64,000 bases of DNA from Christiangramia lutea (GCF_022489035.1 NZ_JAKVTV010000003.1:547646-611645); one strand, 5' to 3'; positions 1 through 8,849 are shown, numbered from the stretch's first letter. Program-made: numbers and translations. Notes: generated by a model from the letters alone, not told the origin.

Positions 1-619
1 TGGCCAGTTCCAAATCGTGGGTTACGATCACAAGTGTAGTGCCTGCGTCCTGGTTCAATTCCATAAGAAGGTCTATAACCTTCTGCCCGGTTTCCTCATC
101 CAGGTTACCGGTAGGCTCATCGGCAAAAAGTATTGCCGGCCTGTTGCTAAAGGCCCTGGCAACTGCCACTCTTTGTTGTTCACCACCTGAAAGTTGTGTA
201 GGGTAATGATCAAATCGATCTCCCAGACCAACCTTAGTCAATAATTCCATTCCAATTTTAGTTGCATTTTTATCTCCACGGAGTTCAAGGGGGACTGCTA
301 CATTTTCAAGAGCTGTAAGGGTTGGTATTAATTGGAAGTCCTGAAACACGAAACCTACGTTCTGATTCCTTAATAAAGCTCTTTCATCTTCGTTTAGATC
401 GTTAATAAAAGTGCCGCAAAGTTCAATGCTTCCTGAATCTGGTTGATCAAGACCTGCACAAAGACCTAGCAAGGTAGTTTTACCACTTCCGGAAGGACCT
501 ATGATGGCAAAGGTCTCTTTTTCTTCAATTTCAAAACTGATATCCTCAAGCACCGTGAGATCTTTCGATCCACTTTTGTAACTTTTCTTCAGGTTTTGAA
601 TACTTAAAATTTTTGCCAT
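1..619 (-). CDS. ABC transporter ATP-binding protein, LolD/YbbA type (3' end outside window)
   Basis: ATPase subunit of a MacB/LolCDE-type ABC transporter, expected on the inner face of the cytoplasmic membrane, powering lipoprotein release or a related extrusion step. About 206 residues are visible from the ATG at 617-619. They include a Walker A GPSGSGKTT, a Q-loop in FVFQDFQLIP, the signature LSGGEQQRVAVARA, the Walker B ILFADEPTGNLD and the H-loop VTHD, so the visible domain is complete in its catalytic motifs. The C-terminus and stop lie before base 1. It is divergent from the TesA-type esterase, the same pairing as ybbA/tesA in Escherichia coli, which favours a YbbA-like assignment over a strict LolD. 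The permease partner is not in the window. Confidence 0.9.
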   Translation of the reverse strand, partial: MAKILSIQNLKKSYKSGSKDLTVLEDISFEIEEKETFAIIGPSGSGKTTLLGLCAGLDQPDSGSIELCGTFINDLNEDERALLRNQNVGFVFQDFQLIPTLTALENVAVPLELRGDKNATKIGMELLTKVGLGDRFDHYPTQLSGGEQQRVAVARAFSNRPAILFADEPTGNLDEETGQKVIDLLMELNQDAGTTLVIVTHDLELA

Positions 620-690
620 CTTCTTACTTTTAGGTTTCTTTATCGATCTGAACAAAATAAAGAAATGATTTCAATAATATCTATATAACT

Positions 691-1374
691 ATGAGAAGCT
701 TCACATTGTTTTTAACATTGTTCATGATGATCCTTATTTCCGGATGTGGTGACAATAAAAAAAAGGAAGCCAGTGAATCTGAAGAATCTGTTCAACAGGA
801 ATCTGCCCAGGCTCAGGAAGATAAAGTGATACTGATGTTTGGCGATAGTCTTACGGCCGGTTACGGATTGGAAGAGCAGGAGGCATTTCCGGCAATTCTG
901 CAAAGGAAGATCGATTCACTTGGATTAGCATATAAAGTCGTGAATGCAGGATTAAGTGGTGAAACGACTTCGGGAGGTAGAAACAGGATAGACTGGGTGC
1001 TTAAACAAAACGTGGATGTATTTGTTCTGGAATTGGGAGCAAATGATGGATTACGCGGTATTCCACTTTCCGAGACCCGTAAAAACCTTCAGGAGATCAT
1101 CGATTTTGTTCGAGCAGAAAACCCTGACGTGGAGATAGTTCTTGCCGGGATGCAAATACCGCCCAATATGGGACAGAATTATACCTCGGAATTCAAAAAT
1201 ATCTTTCCTGAACTTGCTGAAAAAAATAAGGTTCATCTAATCCCATTTTTACTTGAAGATGTTGCTGGAAATCCCGATTTGAATCAACAGGATGGTATAC
1301 ATCCAACGGCTGAAGGGCATAGGATCCTTGCCGAAAATGTTTGGGAAGTTCTTAAACCAATTGTACAGGAATAA
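691..1374 (+). CDS. tesA: GDSL-family arylesterase/lysophospholipase, TesA-like lipoprotein
   Basis: SGNH-fold hydrolase that cleaves acyl esters or thioesters, probably in the periplasm. The 227-residue product starts with a lipoprotein signal peptide whose lipobox LISGC puts the lipidated Cys at 19, followed by an acidic Ser/Glu/Gln linker. The SGNH blocks are in order: GDSLTAGYG (nucleophile Ser53), a Gly in the NAGLSGETT block, GAND (Asn118) and DGIHPTAEGH (Asp201, His204). Length fits the TesA family with an added linker. The gene is divergent from the YbbA/LolD-type ATPase and ends at a strong hairpin terminator. Lipidation is a difference from the soluble periplasmic E. coli TesA. The substrate is unknown. 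Confidence 0.9.
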   Translation: MRSFTLFLTLFMMILISGCGDNKKKEASESEESVQQESAQAQEDKVILMFGDSLTAGYGLEEQEAFPAILQRKIDSLGLAYKVVNAGLSGETTSGGRNRIDWVLKQNVDVFVLELGANDGLRGIPLSETRKNLQEIIDFVRAENPDVEIVLAGMQIPPNMGQNYTSEFKNIFPELAEKNKVHLIPFLLEDVAGNPDLNQQDGIHPTAEGHRILAENVWEVLKPIVQE

Positions 1375-1400
1375 AAAAAGCACCCCATTTGGTGCTTTTT
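1375..1400. terminator. Bidirectional hairpin terminator after tesA
   Basis: GCACC (1380-1384) pairs with GGTGC (1391-1395) around a six-base loop, with an A5 run before and a T5 run after. It lies directly behind the tesA stop and can also serve the convergent outer membrane protein gene. Confidence 0.85.
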
Positions 1401-1436
1401 CCAGAGAAGAATGGTTAATTCGAAGAAGTGAAAATC

Positions 1437-2756
1437 TTATTGATAAATTGGCACTTTTAAACCTACATAAAGATCTGCCGTTTTACTGGAATCTGATAAA
1501 AGGCTGGTAATTAAAGATGCTGAACCTATCGTAAGTGGTCCTAATCTTAAACCTGCTCCTGCAGCGAATCCGTCATATTGCCTTATGCTGACTGGCAGAT
1601 AAAAACTGAAAATCCTTGTTTCGAATCTTGGAGTGGCAGTCACCGTGTTTATTATTCTGTTGGCCTGTTCCTTGTTGTTGGAAACAAGAGAAAAAGATCC
1701 ATTCAAACTAACGTAGAGTCTTTTGGTAAAATTATAGTCGGCTATGAAATGCAGGGCAGTGGGCAAACTTATCTTACTGTTTAGAAATCTCTGATTACCC
1801 TCGTAGTTATCGTCCAGAAATTCTTCCAGGGTTTTATTTTCAAGTTCGCTTGTAGAAGCTGTATTATTGAGGTTGTAAGCAGTGAAATCGGTATCATCAT
1901 ATGAAACCTTTCCAATATCGGTTAAGGAAAGCCCTAATTTGAATTTATACTTATTGTCTTTTTTAGTTAGAGAGTCAAGGTCCGGAGTATTTCTGAATTC
2001 ATATATGAAACCAATATCTCCACCAAATCCAGATCCCGTGGCTTCAAATTCAAAATCTTCGCCGTTAAAATCTGTTGAAAAACCATAATTGAGAGTTCCT
2101 GAAGTGGTAAGTATTTCATTCATCGCATCATATTGTCCTTCCAGAGCCGGTGATCCTGCGAACGCGGTACCACCACCCTGTAAATATTTCAAGGTGATTC
2201 CTCCTTTTAGAAAATGGGATTGCTGGTCTAATAATATCCGGCCGTAGGTAATGCCAATTTCACCCCAGACATGGGTAGTCCCGGTGAAATCATTCATTTC
2301 AAAATTAAAATTTTCAGCGGTATCAAAATCTTTGGACAGGCTTTCATATAGTTCACCGTTTATGTTATTCAGGTTGAGAAAAGCCCTTAGCCTGGAAGTA
2401 AATCCCAGACTATGTTTAGGAGACAGGTTAAACATGAATGAAGGCCCTAAAACATCAAAATTCAGGAAGAATTGATTGTTATTCATTGGATTTTGATCTA
2501 CATCATCTTCAAAATCGAAACCGTCCTCATTATTGAGGTCGCTGAATTCAATCGAAAAATAGTCACTACCGGCGAATGTCGAAACAGAAAAAAGGTTGAC
2601 ATCAGTTCTCATTCTGGAATCTGTAACCGCTGAAGGGTTAGTAATTATACCATGAATTCCGCTGTAATTATCCAGAGTGTGGCCAATATAGGATTGGGAA
2701 TGTAGCGGAAGGTTGTAAAAGCAGATGACTAAAATGATATAGGTGAATCTTTTCAT
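1437..2756 (-). CDS. DUF5723-type outer membrane beta-barrel protein
   Basis: The 439-residue product is predicted to be an outer membrane barrel. I start it at the ATG at 2754-2756, where MKRFTYIILVICFYNLPLHSQ is a typical signal peptide; a start further upstream would place 21 charged residues before it. The mature part opens with a conserved-looking block (GIITNPSAVTDSRMRTDVNL), then alternating aromatic and Gly-rich strands (LGFTSRLRAFLNLNNING, YGRILLDQQSHFLKGGI), and ends in VGLKVPIYQ. This matches DUF5723 as I know it from Bacteroidota. No function is established for the family. It is the last gene behind two membrane-protein genes in the same orientation and may be co-transcribed with them. 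Confidence 0.75.
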   Translation of the reverse strand: MKRFTYIILVICFYNLPLHSQSYIGHTLDNYSGIHGIITNPSAVTDSRMRTDVNLFSVSTFAGSDYFSIEFSDLNNEDGFDFEDDVDQNPMNNNQFFLNFDVLGPSFMFNLSPKHSLGFTSRLRAFLNLNNINGELYESLSKDFDTAENFNFEMNDFTGTTHVWGEIGITYGRILLDQQSHFLKGGITLKYLQGGGTAFAGSPALEGQYDAMNEILTTSGTLNYGFSTDFNGEDFEFEATGSGFGGDIGFIYEFRNTPDLDSLTKKDNKYKFKLGLSLTDIGKVSYDDTDFTAYNLNNTASTSELENKTLEEFLDDNYEGNQRFLNSKISLPTALHFIADYNFTKRLYVSLNGSFSLVSNNKEQANRIINTVTATPRFETRIFSFYLPVSIRQYDGFAAGAGLRLGPLTIGSASLITSLLSDSSKTADLYVGLKVPIYQ

Positions 2757-2858
2757 TATCCTGAGAATTAGTTCAAGCTTTAATTTAAAGCATTTAACTT
2801 CCTCATGGAATACCCTCACCTGGGTATATTCTGATTTTGCAACCGGATGGTTTTCTGA

Positions 2859-3239
2859 CTATTTTGATATCTGGCTAATGGAGTATGAGGCAATTAATGA
2901 AATGGCGGCAGTGGTACCCAGGCTTCCGCCATAACCTTCAAAAAAGGATCCTGTTAGCAGGTAAATTATCGAAAATGTGAGTCCGGATAGGCCTATGATC
3001 CAGACCTCTTTAATTACTCTGGAAGTAGCCATTCCAATAAATGAAGTACCCATAACGACCAGGGGAATATGAGTAGTAAGGTTTTCATTCAAAAGGTCAG
3101 GAATGAAAAAGAAAAAACCTCCTGCAAATACTGAAACTCCTGCTGAAGCCATCACACCTCCCAGCTGGAATTTGTTGTTCAGTAAAAAAGTGAGCAAGGC
3201 GCCGGCAATACCAGATATTAAAATGATCGCTATATCCAT
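2859..3239 (-). CDS. Small integral membrane protein, paralogue of its upstream neighbour
   Basis: A 126-residue hydrophobic protein with about four predicted membrane helices and no recognised family. Its body (GGVMASAGVSVFAGG, then GTSFIGMATSRVI, then FEGYGGSLGTTAAISLIA) aligns in order with the C-terminal half of the 192-residue neighbour (GVVLSAGITGLASS, GAFAGMTSPLI, LQGFGGKLGTIAFGGVAL). The two genes are one base apart, so they are probably translated together and may form a complex. The shared G-[FY]-G-G-x-L-G-T motif sits near the end of both. Function is unknown; a transporter or energy-coupling role is only a guess. Confidence 0.7.
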   Translation of the reverse strand: MDIAIILISGIAGALLTFLLNNKFQLGGVMASAGVSVFAGGFFFFIPDLLNENLTTHIPLVVMGTSFIGMATSRVIKEVWIIGLSGLTFSIIYLLTGSFFEGYGGSLGTTAAISLIASYSISQISK

Positions 3240-3240
3240 A

Positions 3241-3819
3241 TTAGAAAATCAGGTAAAGGATAAGTGAAACCAGGGCTACACCACCAAAAGCAATGGTTCC
3301 AAGTTTCCCTCCAAATCCCTGAAGGGTTGTTTTAGTAAATATTAAAAGGATTCCGCTAAATAAACCTGCTGCCAGAATAAAAGCGTACCCGTTTGCAATC
3401 AAAGGAGAGGTCATCCCGGCGAAGGCTCCGCAATACATAGCAACAGGGAGCTCTCTTAAAATTTCAGATCTTCTGTTGAGATAGGGGAGAAGGGAACTGG
3501 CTAAACCTGTAATCCCGGCGGAAAGAACTACTCCAAGCCCTGCTTCAATATTAAAGGCATAAGTAACCACAGCGCCTAAACCAGTAAAAAGGATCAGTAT
3601 TACATCTAATTTTCTGTAAACAGAATTCCGAAAACTGAATTTTTTGATGTAGAAGAAAGCAAGTAATGCGATTATCCCTGAAAATATAGCGATAAGATAG
3701 GGGTTAGGACATTTGTCATAAATGGCGGTCAGGATAAATACGAAGTGCAGGGCGATGATGAAAAGGCCAGATAACCTAGTTAAGAATCGATACAATTTTT
3801 GAAAATAATTTGATTTCAA
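3241..3819 (-). CDS. Integral membrane protein, paralogue of its downstream neighbour
   Basis: A 192-residue membrane protein with roughly six hydrophobic segments. The N-terminal third (two helices ending in FYIKKFSFRNSVYRK) has no counterpart in the neighbouring 126-residue protein. The remaining two thirds repeats the neighbour's layout, including RELPVAMYCGAFAGMTSP and LQGFGGKLGT. It is the first gene of a three-gene minus-strand run. No catalytic motif is visible and I do not recognise the family. The A+T-rich upstream stretch shows no clear TAnnTTTG box. Confidence 0.7.
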   Translation of the reverse strand: MKSNYFQKLYRFLTRLSGLFIIALHFVFILTAIYDKCPNPYLIAIFSGIIALLAFFYIKKFSFRNSVYRKLDVILILFTGLGAVVTYAFNIEAGLGVVLSAGITGLASSLLPYLNRRSEILRELPVAMYCGAFAGMTSPLIANGYAFILAAGLFSGILLIFTKTTLQGFGGKLGTIAFGGVALVSLILYLIF

Positions 3820-3983
3820 ATCTTTTGCAAAAATGGGAAAAATTCAAGGTTCTGTAGGGTGAAAATATGGATTTATTCACTGGAAGTTTTATTATTCATT
3901 TTCAATTTCCATGGTTAATTCTTTTTTAAATGTTTAATAAAAACATTAAAAAGTTAAACAAAATGTTTATATTTAAAATAAAA

Positions 3984-4133
3984 ATGGAAAATACAGGAAA
4001 GAAAATACGGGAAAATTTTGTGCTGGCAGACATGCACTGCAACGGAGTGTATTTTGATAAGAAAATACTAGGGGCTTATAAAATGAAAAGTGCTGAGGTC
4101 ATTTCAGGAAAAAAAGAAAATAACCAGGCTTAG
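3984..4133 (+). CDS. Doubtful small hypothetical protein
   Basis: From the ATG at 3984 this encodes 49 residues, rich in Lys and Asn, with a block reading FVLADMHCNGVYFDKKILGA. In-frame starts at 3930 and 3963 lie upstream. No family is recognised, no promoter box is clear, and the stretch is strongly A+T-rich, so chance coding is possible. A hairpin terminator follows about 60 bases downstream, which slightly favours a real transcript. Confidence 0.25.
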   Translation: MENTGKKIRENFVLADMHCNGVYFDKKILGAYKMKSAEVISGKKENNQA

Positions 4134-4193
4134 TCGCCGATCAAAACTTAAATCATTTTTAATTATAATTAGTTTATAAACTTTAGCCAAAAG

Positions 4194-4219
4194 AACGGCT
4201 GCCTGAAATGGCAGCCGTT
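4194..4219. terminator. Bidirectional hairpin terminator
   Basis: The 10-bp arms AACGGCTGCC and GGCAGCCGTT enclose a six-base loop, with T-rich sequence on both sides. It sits just beyond the stop of the SLC13 carrier gene and probably ends that minus-strand unit. Confidence 0.85.
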
Positions 4220-4256
4220 TATGTTTTATTTTACAATCCCAGAACCTCTATAAATC

Positions 4257-5735
4257 TTATGGCTTTTCAATCTTGAATTGATCGCTGAAACCGAATGGTT
4301 CAAATTCCCAAATTAATGGTAGCATAAAATAAACCATTAACGTTAAGAAAAGTATGGAGATCAGGTTCATCCAGATTCCCGTTCTAACCATGTCTGGAAT
4401 TCTTAGATAACCTGAACCAAATACTACGGCATTGGGCGGTGTAGCTACGGGAAGCATAAATGCACAGGAAGCAGCTACTGTAGTCGCTACAAGGAGCATA
4501 TATGGATTAAGATCCAACTTTAGGGCTATAGGTGCAAGGATAGGTAACAACATTGCGGTAGTAGCCAGGTTTGATGTTAGTTCAGTAATAAAATTAACAC
4601 TGAATATAACAACCAAAACAAGCAATAATAAAGGAAAAGCCTGAAGCAATGTCATTTGCATACCTATCCATTTTGCAAGTCCGGTAACTTCAAATCCAGA
4701 TGCAAGGGCCATACCTCCACCAAATAATAAAATTATTCCCCATGGAATATTCAAGGCATCTTTCCACTGGATAATCCTGTTGCCTTTCTGGCTCGTACCA
4801 ATGGTGAAAAGGCATATTGCTGCTATCATGGCAATAATTGTGTCATCTATGCCAGGAAAAAATTTTTCCAGGATAAAAGATCTAGAGATCCAAGCAATAG
4901 CGGTAATTAGAAAAACTAAAAGAACTACTTTTTCTTCTCTTTTCATTGGGCCTAACTCTGTTATCAAGCGTTGAATTTCCTCTTTTCCTCTTGAGAATTT
5001 CTTCTCCTGAAATTTAAAGGCAACGTGAGTAATATAAAACCAGGAACCTATTAATAAGATAATTGAAATTGGCAACCCAAATTTTAACCATTGGAAAAAA
5101 CTAATGTCTATGGCATAAACCTCTTGAATATAACCTGCAAAGACCAAGTTGGGTGGTGTTCCAATTAGAGTAGCGATTCCTCCAATAGAGGCACTGTAAG
5201 CGATACTAAGCATTAATGCTTTACCAAAAACATCATTTTCATCCTGGCTGGTTCTTTTATCATCTTTTAATTGTGACACAATAGACATCCCTATTGGTAG
5301 CATCATAACCGATGTGGCTGTATTAGAGATCCACATTGATAAAAAGGCAGTGGCAACCATAAACCCGAGAATGATCTTTCTAATGTTCGTACCGATCAAT
5401 TTTATAATATGTAAGGCTATTCTTTTGTGTAAATTCCACTTTTCAATAGCTATAGCTAGAATGAAGCCTCCCATGTACAGGAAAATATATTTATGACCAT
5501 AGGAAGCCGTGGTTGTTGAAAGATCCAGGGCACCGGTTAAGGGAAATAAAACAATGGGTAAAAGAGCGGTAACGGCAATTGGAACCGCTTCAGTGACCCA
5601 CCAAAGGGCTATCCAGAAGGTAGCGCTAAGAATATCCCAGGCTGGTTCTGGCATTCCCTCTGGAGATTGAATATTTTGCAAAATCAGGAAAACGAGTGGC
5701 CCGAGAATCAGGAATACGTTTTTGTTTAATTTCAT
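4257..5735 (-). CDS. SLC13/DASS-family sodium:dicarboxylate symporter
   Basis: Inner membrane carrier of 492 residues, expected to import succinate, fumarate, malate or related anions with sodium. It shows about 11-12 hydrophobic segments and the paired Ser-Asn motifs of the family: SNTATSVMMLPIG in the first half and TSNLATTAMLLPI in the second. GTPPNLVF and ATPPNAVVFGSGY are the matching re-entrant loops. It lies directly downstream of pckA in the same orientation, and the combination suggests uptake of C4 acids feeding oxaloacetate into gluconeogenesis. Substrate choice among dicarboxylates, citrate and sulfate is not decided by the sequence, though the SNT motif favours carboxylates. Confidence 0.9.
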   Translation of the reverse strand: MKLNKNVFLILGPLVFLILQNIQSPEGMPEPAWDILSATFWIALWWVTEAVPIAVTALLPIVLFPLTGALDLSTTTASYGHKYIFLYMGGFILAIAIEKWNLHKRIALHIIKLIGTNIRKIILGFMVATAFLSMWISNTATSVMMLPIGMSIVSQLKDDKRTSQDENDVFGKALMLSIAYSASIGGIATLIGTPPNLVFAGYIQEVYAIDISFFQWLKFGLPISIILLIGSWFYITHVAFKFQEKKFSRGKEEIQRLITELGPMKREEKVVLLVFLITAIAWISRSFILEKFFPGIDDTIIAMIAAICLFTIGTSQKGNRIIQWKDALNIPWGIILLFGGGMALASGFEVTGLAKWIGMQMTLLQAFPLLLLVLVVIFSVNFITELTSNLATTAMLLPILAPIALKLDLNPYMLLVATTVAASCAFMLPVATPPNAVVFGSGYLRIPDMVRTGIWMNLISILFLTLMVYFMLPLIWEFEPFGFSDQFKIEKP

Positions 5736-5820
5736 ATTTCCTGTAATTGGTTTTTTTTCATAAAAAACATTTTATTGATCAGCTTTTACCATAAATTGAA
5801 AATCAACATTCAATTAGAAT

Positions 5821-7398
5821 CTAAAAATCAAACCTTTGTGGTCCGCCACGTCTTATATCCTCATTGGCATATGACTCAAACTTTTCGAAGTTCTTTCTAA
5901 AAGAATTCGACAGTTTAAATGCCATGGTGTAATAAGCCTTATCATCATTCCAGGTTGCCCTTGGACTAAGAACCTTATCTGGAACTCCGGGGCAGGTCCT
6001 TGGCTGGGCAACTCCAAAAACCGAATGGATATGATATTTTTCATAGGTATATCTGGAGGGAAGTTTGCCTTCCAGGATGGCATTAACCATAGCCCGCGTA
6101 TATTTTAATTTAATTCTGGAACCTACGCCATATGGACCGCCGGTCCAGCCAGTATTTATAAGCCAGACGTTAGCACCGCTTTTATCTATCTTTTCACTGA
6201 GCATTTCAGCATATTCTGTTGGGTTTAGTGGCATAAAAGGTGCACCAAAACAGGCAGAAAAAGAAGGCAGCGGATCTACGATACCAGCCTCGGTACCGGC
6301 AATTTTCGAAGTATAGCCTGAAATAAAATGATAGGCTGCCTGGCTCGAAGTCAATTTAGAAACCGGAGGCAGTACTCCAAAAGCATCGGCGGTGAGGAAG
6401 AAAATATTCTTAGGATTCTTTCCTACTGATGGTTTTTGAATGTTCTTTATAAAATGTATAGGATAACTTACCCTTGTGTTCTGCGTGATAGAAGTGTCTG
6501 AATAGTCCACCTTTCCATCTTTAATAATTACATTTTCTAGCAGTGATCCTTTTTTAATAGCATTGTAAATATCCGGCTCAGACTCTGCGCTAAGGTTGAT
6601 CACTTTAGCATAACAACCACCTTCAAAATTGAAGATGCGGTCATCTGGAGTCCAGCCATGCTCATCATCTCCAATCAGCTTTCGCGAGGGATCTGCGGAA
6701 AGGGTAGTTTTACCAGTTCCAGAAAGACCAAAAAAGATCGCGGTATCACCTTTTTCTCCAACATTGGCAGAGCAATGCATGGGAAGCACATGGTGTTCTA
6801 CCGGAAGGATAAAATTTAGAGCCGAAAATATCCCTTTTTTAATCTCACCGGTATAGCCGGTTCCTCCAATCAAAACCGTCTTATCTGTAAAACTTAATAT
6901 TGCGAAATTTTCTTGTCGTGTTCCATGTTTTTCAGGATCTGCCAGAAAACCCGGTGCATCTATAACCGTCCATTCTTTATCGAAATTTTCTAAATCTGCC
7001 TCTGCAGGCCGAATGAACATGTTATATGCGAATAGATTAGACCAGGAATATTCGGTGATCACTTCAAGGTTTAAACGATACTCTTCCAGAGCGCCGGCAT
7101 AGGCAAACCTTTTGAATACATTTTTATCTTCCAGATATTCTAAAACCTCATTTTTGAGCTGTTCATAATTTTCTGTACTAAATGGCTGGTTAATATCTCC
7201 CCAGGATACTTTATTTTCAGTTAGATCATCTTTAACGATGAACCGATCTTTGGGAGATCTACCAGTAAATTTACCGGTGTTGATTGCGAGGCTTCCGGTA
7301 TCGGTTAGCTTGCCTTCATTGTTTTTAAGGGTGATATCTATAAGTTCATCTGGCTCCAGCTGGAAAAAGACATTCGGTTTTTCGGCATTCATAATCAT
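5821..7398 (-). CDS. pckA: Phosphoenolpyruvate carboxykinase (ATP)
   Basis: Converts oxaloacetate and ATP to phosphoenolpyruvate, CO2 and ADP, the entry step of gluconeogenesis in the cytosol. The 525-residue length is normal for the ATP-type enzyme. Visible motifs are the substrate block TGRSPKDRFIVKD, the metal-binding stretch HVLPMHCSANVG, the kinase-1a P-loop GLSGTGKTTLSADP, the kinase-2 motif IGDDEHGW, and the adenine-binding region near RTCPGVP. Two adjacent in-frame ATGs (7396-7398 and 7390-7392) could start it; both leave the protein intact. The SLC13 carrier gene follows 85 bases downstream in the same direction. Confidence 0.97.
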   Translation of the reverse strand: MIMNAEKPNVFFQLEPDELIDITLKNNEGKLTDTGSLAINTGKFTGRSPKDRFIVKDDLTENKVSWGDINQPFSTENYEQLKNEVLEYLEDKNVFKRFAYAGALEEYRLNLEVITEYSWSNLFAYNMFIRPAEADLENFDKEWTVIDAPGFLADPEKHGTRQENFAILSFTDKTVLIGGTGYTGEIKKGIFSALNFILPVEHHVLPMHCSANVGEKGDTAIFFGLSGTGKTTLSADPSRKLIGDDEHGWTPDDRIFNFEGGCYAKVINLSAESEPDIYNAIKKGSLLENVIIKDGKVDYSDTSITQNTRVSYPIHFIKNIQKPSVGKNPKNIFFLTADAFGVLPPVSKLTSSQAAYHFISGYTSKIAGTEAGIVDPLPSFSACFGAPFMPLNPTEYAEMLSEKIDKSGANVWLINTGWTGGPYGVGSRIKLKYTRAMVNAILEGKLPSRYTYEKYHIHSVFGVAQPRTCPGVPDKVLSPRATWNDDKAYYTMAFKLSNSFRKNFEKFESYANEDIRRGGPQRFDF

Positions 7399-7624
7399 TG
7401 TTTTTTAATTATAATCACTTGGCAATATGTGTAAATTATTACGAAAACCTTATAGTTTAAAGTTTTTTATTGATTTTTATCAAAATTTAAGAACCTGTAA
7501 TAGAGCGTTGTAAATCGGAATATTCAAAAAAGCCCTTTTATTATGCGCAATTTCGGTTGTTTTCGCCTGAAATTGTTTTTTCAGAACTATTTTTGGGTTT
7601 CTGTAATTAACCAAAATAAAAAAC

Positions 7625-7846
7625 ATGTCTAAAACAAAACTAACGGTTCTAAGTAATGGTTCACTTAAAGTCCAGGGCGATTTTGAGATCGTAGATAAGG
7701 ATGGAAACGTGTATGATCTCGGCGGAAGAGATCTGGTCTCTCTTTGTAGGTGTGGACTTTCTAAAAACAAACCTTTTTGTGATGGCTCACATCGGAATTA
7801 TTTTGAACATCAGGCAGAAGCTTTTGATCTTCCGCCAAAGAAATAA
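7625..7846 (+). CDS. CDGSH-type [2Fe-2S] protein (mitoNEET-like)
   Basis: A 73-residue protein with a single CDGSH iron-sulfur domain. The ligands fit the family pattern C-x-C-x8-C-x3-H: Cys41, Cys43, Cys52 and His56 in CRCGLSKNKPFCDGSH. This gives the 3-Cys/1-His [2Fe-2S] cluster of mitoNEET-like proteins, linked to redox sensing or cluster transfer. The short N-terminal half (LSNGSLKVQGDFEIVD) is the usual strand region of bacterial one-domain members. No signal peptide is present, so it is cytosolic. The gene is alone between pckA and a convergent lipoprotein gene. Confidence 0.92.
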   Translation: MSKTKLTVLSNGSLKVQGDFEIVDKDGNVYDLGGRDLVSLCRCGLSKNKPFCDGSHRNYFEHQAEAFDLPPKK

Positions 7847-7850
7847 ATTA

Positions 7851-7879
7851 AAAAAGCACTATAATTCATAGTGCTTTTT
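7851..7879. terminator. Bidirectional hairpin terminator
   Basis: GCACTAT (7856-7862) pairs with ATAGTGC (7868-7874), flanked by A5 and T5 runs. It lies between the convergent CDGSH and META-domain genes and can end both. Confidence 0.88.
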
Positions 7880-7904
7880 TTGATCATTATAGTCACAGAA
7901 TTTA

Positions 7905-8372
7905 TCACTTTCTTTGAAAACGCATTATGGCTATGTCACCCATAATGAGGTTAAGCGTGTTTCCACGGTTTGAAACTGAATAGGCATCTGCTTTTTCCAG
8001 ATTTTTCAGGAACGTATCTTCCCCCGTCATGTCCGGGCACATTTTACGGGTAAGAGCAAGGTTTTCTGCTATCTTGAATTGTTTGCCATCAATAGTTAAC
8101 CCTCCGCTGAAATTATTGCAACCGGTCATCCCGGAGATCTGAGATTTCTCAGAATTAATGGTTAATGAAGGCTTGGATTCTGGATAGAGCGAATCCAGGG
8201 ATTTTTCCTGAGGAATCATATAGTCCATTTCCCATTTTCCATCTATCAGATTCGCTTTTTGTTCTTTTTTTGTCACTTCACTGTTTTCTTCTGAAGTTTT
8301 TTTCTGATCATTACATGCAACATTTATAATTGCTATTATGACCAGAGCGATCATGAATATTCTTCTTTTCAT
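7905..8372 (-). CDS. META-domain (HslJ-like) lipoprotein
   Basis: A 155-residue lipoprotein with a type II signal peptide (lipobox VAC, lipidated Cys about 20). The META domain covers roughly residues 45-155: GKWEMDYM at its start, the hallmark SGMTGCNNFSGGL, then KMCPDMTGEDTFLKNLEKA and the closing IAIMRFQRK. META-domain proteins such as HslJ are envelope proteins linked to stress or drug tolerance, but no biochemical activity is settled. The neighbour upstream on the same strand is a secreted DUF2541-like protein 36 bases away, so the two may form an operon. Confidence 0.85.
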   Translation of the reverse strand: MKRRIFMIALVIIAIINVACNDQKKTSEENSEVTKKEQKANLIDGKWEMDYMIPQEKSLDSLYPESKPSLTINSEKSQISGMTGCNNFSGGLTIDGKQFKIAENLALTRKMCPDMTGEDTFLKNLEKADAYSVSNRGNTLNLIMGDIAIMRFQRK

Positions 8373-8408
8373 ATTTTATTGGTTTTTTTGAATGTAGCAA
8401 TAATTAGG

Positions 8409-8822
8409 CTATTCGTCTTTGTCCTTTTTACCCCAAATTTCAACCTTGGCACGCTTGTTCAGGGCGATTGAGCCTTTCGAGTCATATTTTAATTCTACTC
8501 GTTTTACTTTATCATCCTTATCTGGAACAGCATAACCCATGGAAGACATTCCTTTGGTCATTACTCCAATCCCCTTTGCGTCGTATTTCTTTTCCTTTCC
8601 ATTTTCCATTATGATGGTGAGTTCCTTTAGCTGAACAGTTCCCTGAACACATTTAATTTTGATCTTATCTACATTGCGTTCATTCCCCACTAGGTTTACG
8701 TTATCGGTTTCACTTTTAAAGGCAACACTTTTTTCAGCCAGTTTTTTCCAGTCATCACCTTGAGCATAACCTGTAAACATCATAAGGATGATTATGAATT
8801 TCAAACACTTCATGATATTCAT
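8409..8822 (-). CDS. Secreted DUF2541-like protein
   Basis: A 137-residue protein with a signal peptide (hydrophobic run about 5-20, cleavage after YAQG) and a small beta-rich body. Strands such as VQLKELTIIMENG, the central KGIGVMTKGMSSMG and VKRVELKYDSKG resemble DUF2541, a periplasmic family of unknown function; I am only moderately sure of the family name. The start codon at 8820-8822 lies 28 bases behind a TAAATTTG box on the minus strand. It is probably co-transcribed with the META-domain lipoprotein. Confidence 0.65.
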   Translation of the reverse strand: MNIMKCLKFIIILMMFTGYAQGDDWKKLAEKSVAFKSETDNVNLVGNERNVDKIKIKCVQGTVQLKELTIIMENGKEKKYDAKGIGVMTKGMSSMGYAVPDKDDKVKRVELKYDSKGSIALNKRAKVEIWGKKDKDE

Positions 8823-8849
8823 TTTAAAATTTGATTAATGTAACTGTTT

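Larger units (their letters stand above)
3820..4256. other. A+T-rich intergenic region with one doubtful small ORF
   Basis: The 437 bases between two minus-strand units hold a small plus-strand ORF and the bidirectional hairpin at 4194-4219. Nothing else is recognisable. Confidence 0.6.

Noticed and set aside
7480..7770. A 96-codon minus-strand frame overlapping the CDGSH gene
   Set aside because: The plus-strand CDGSH protein has all four cluster ligands; the opposite frame has no recognisable content.
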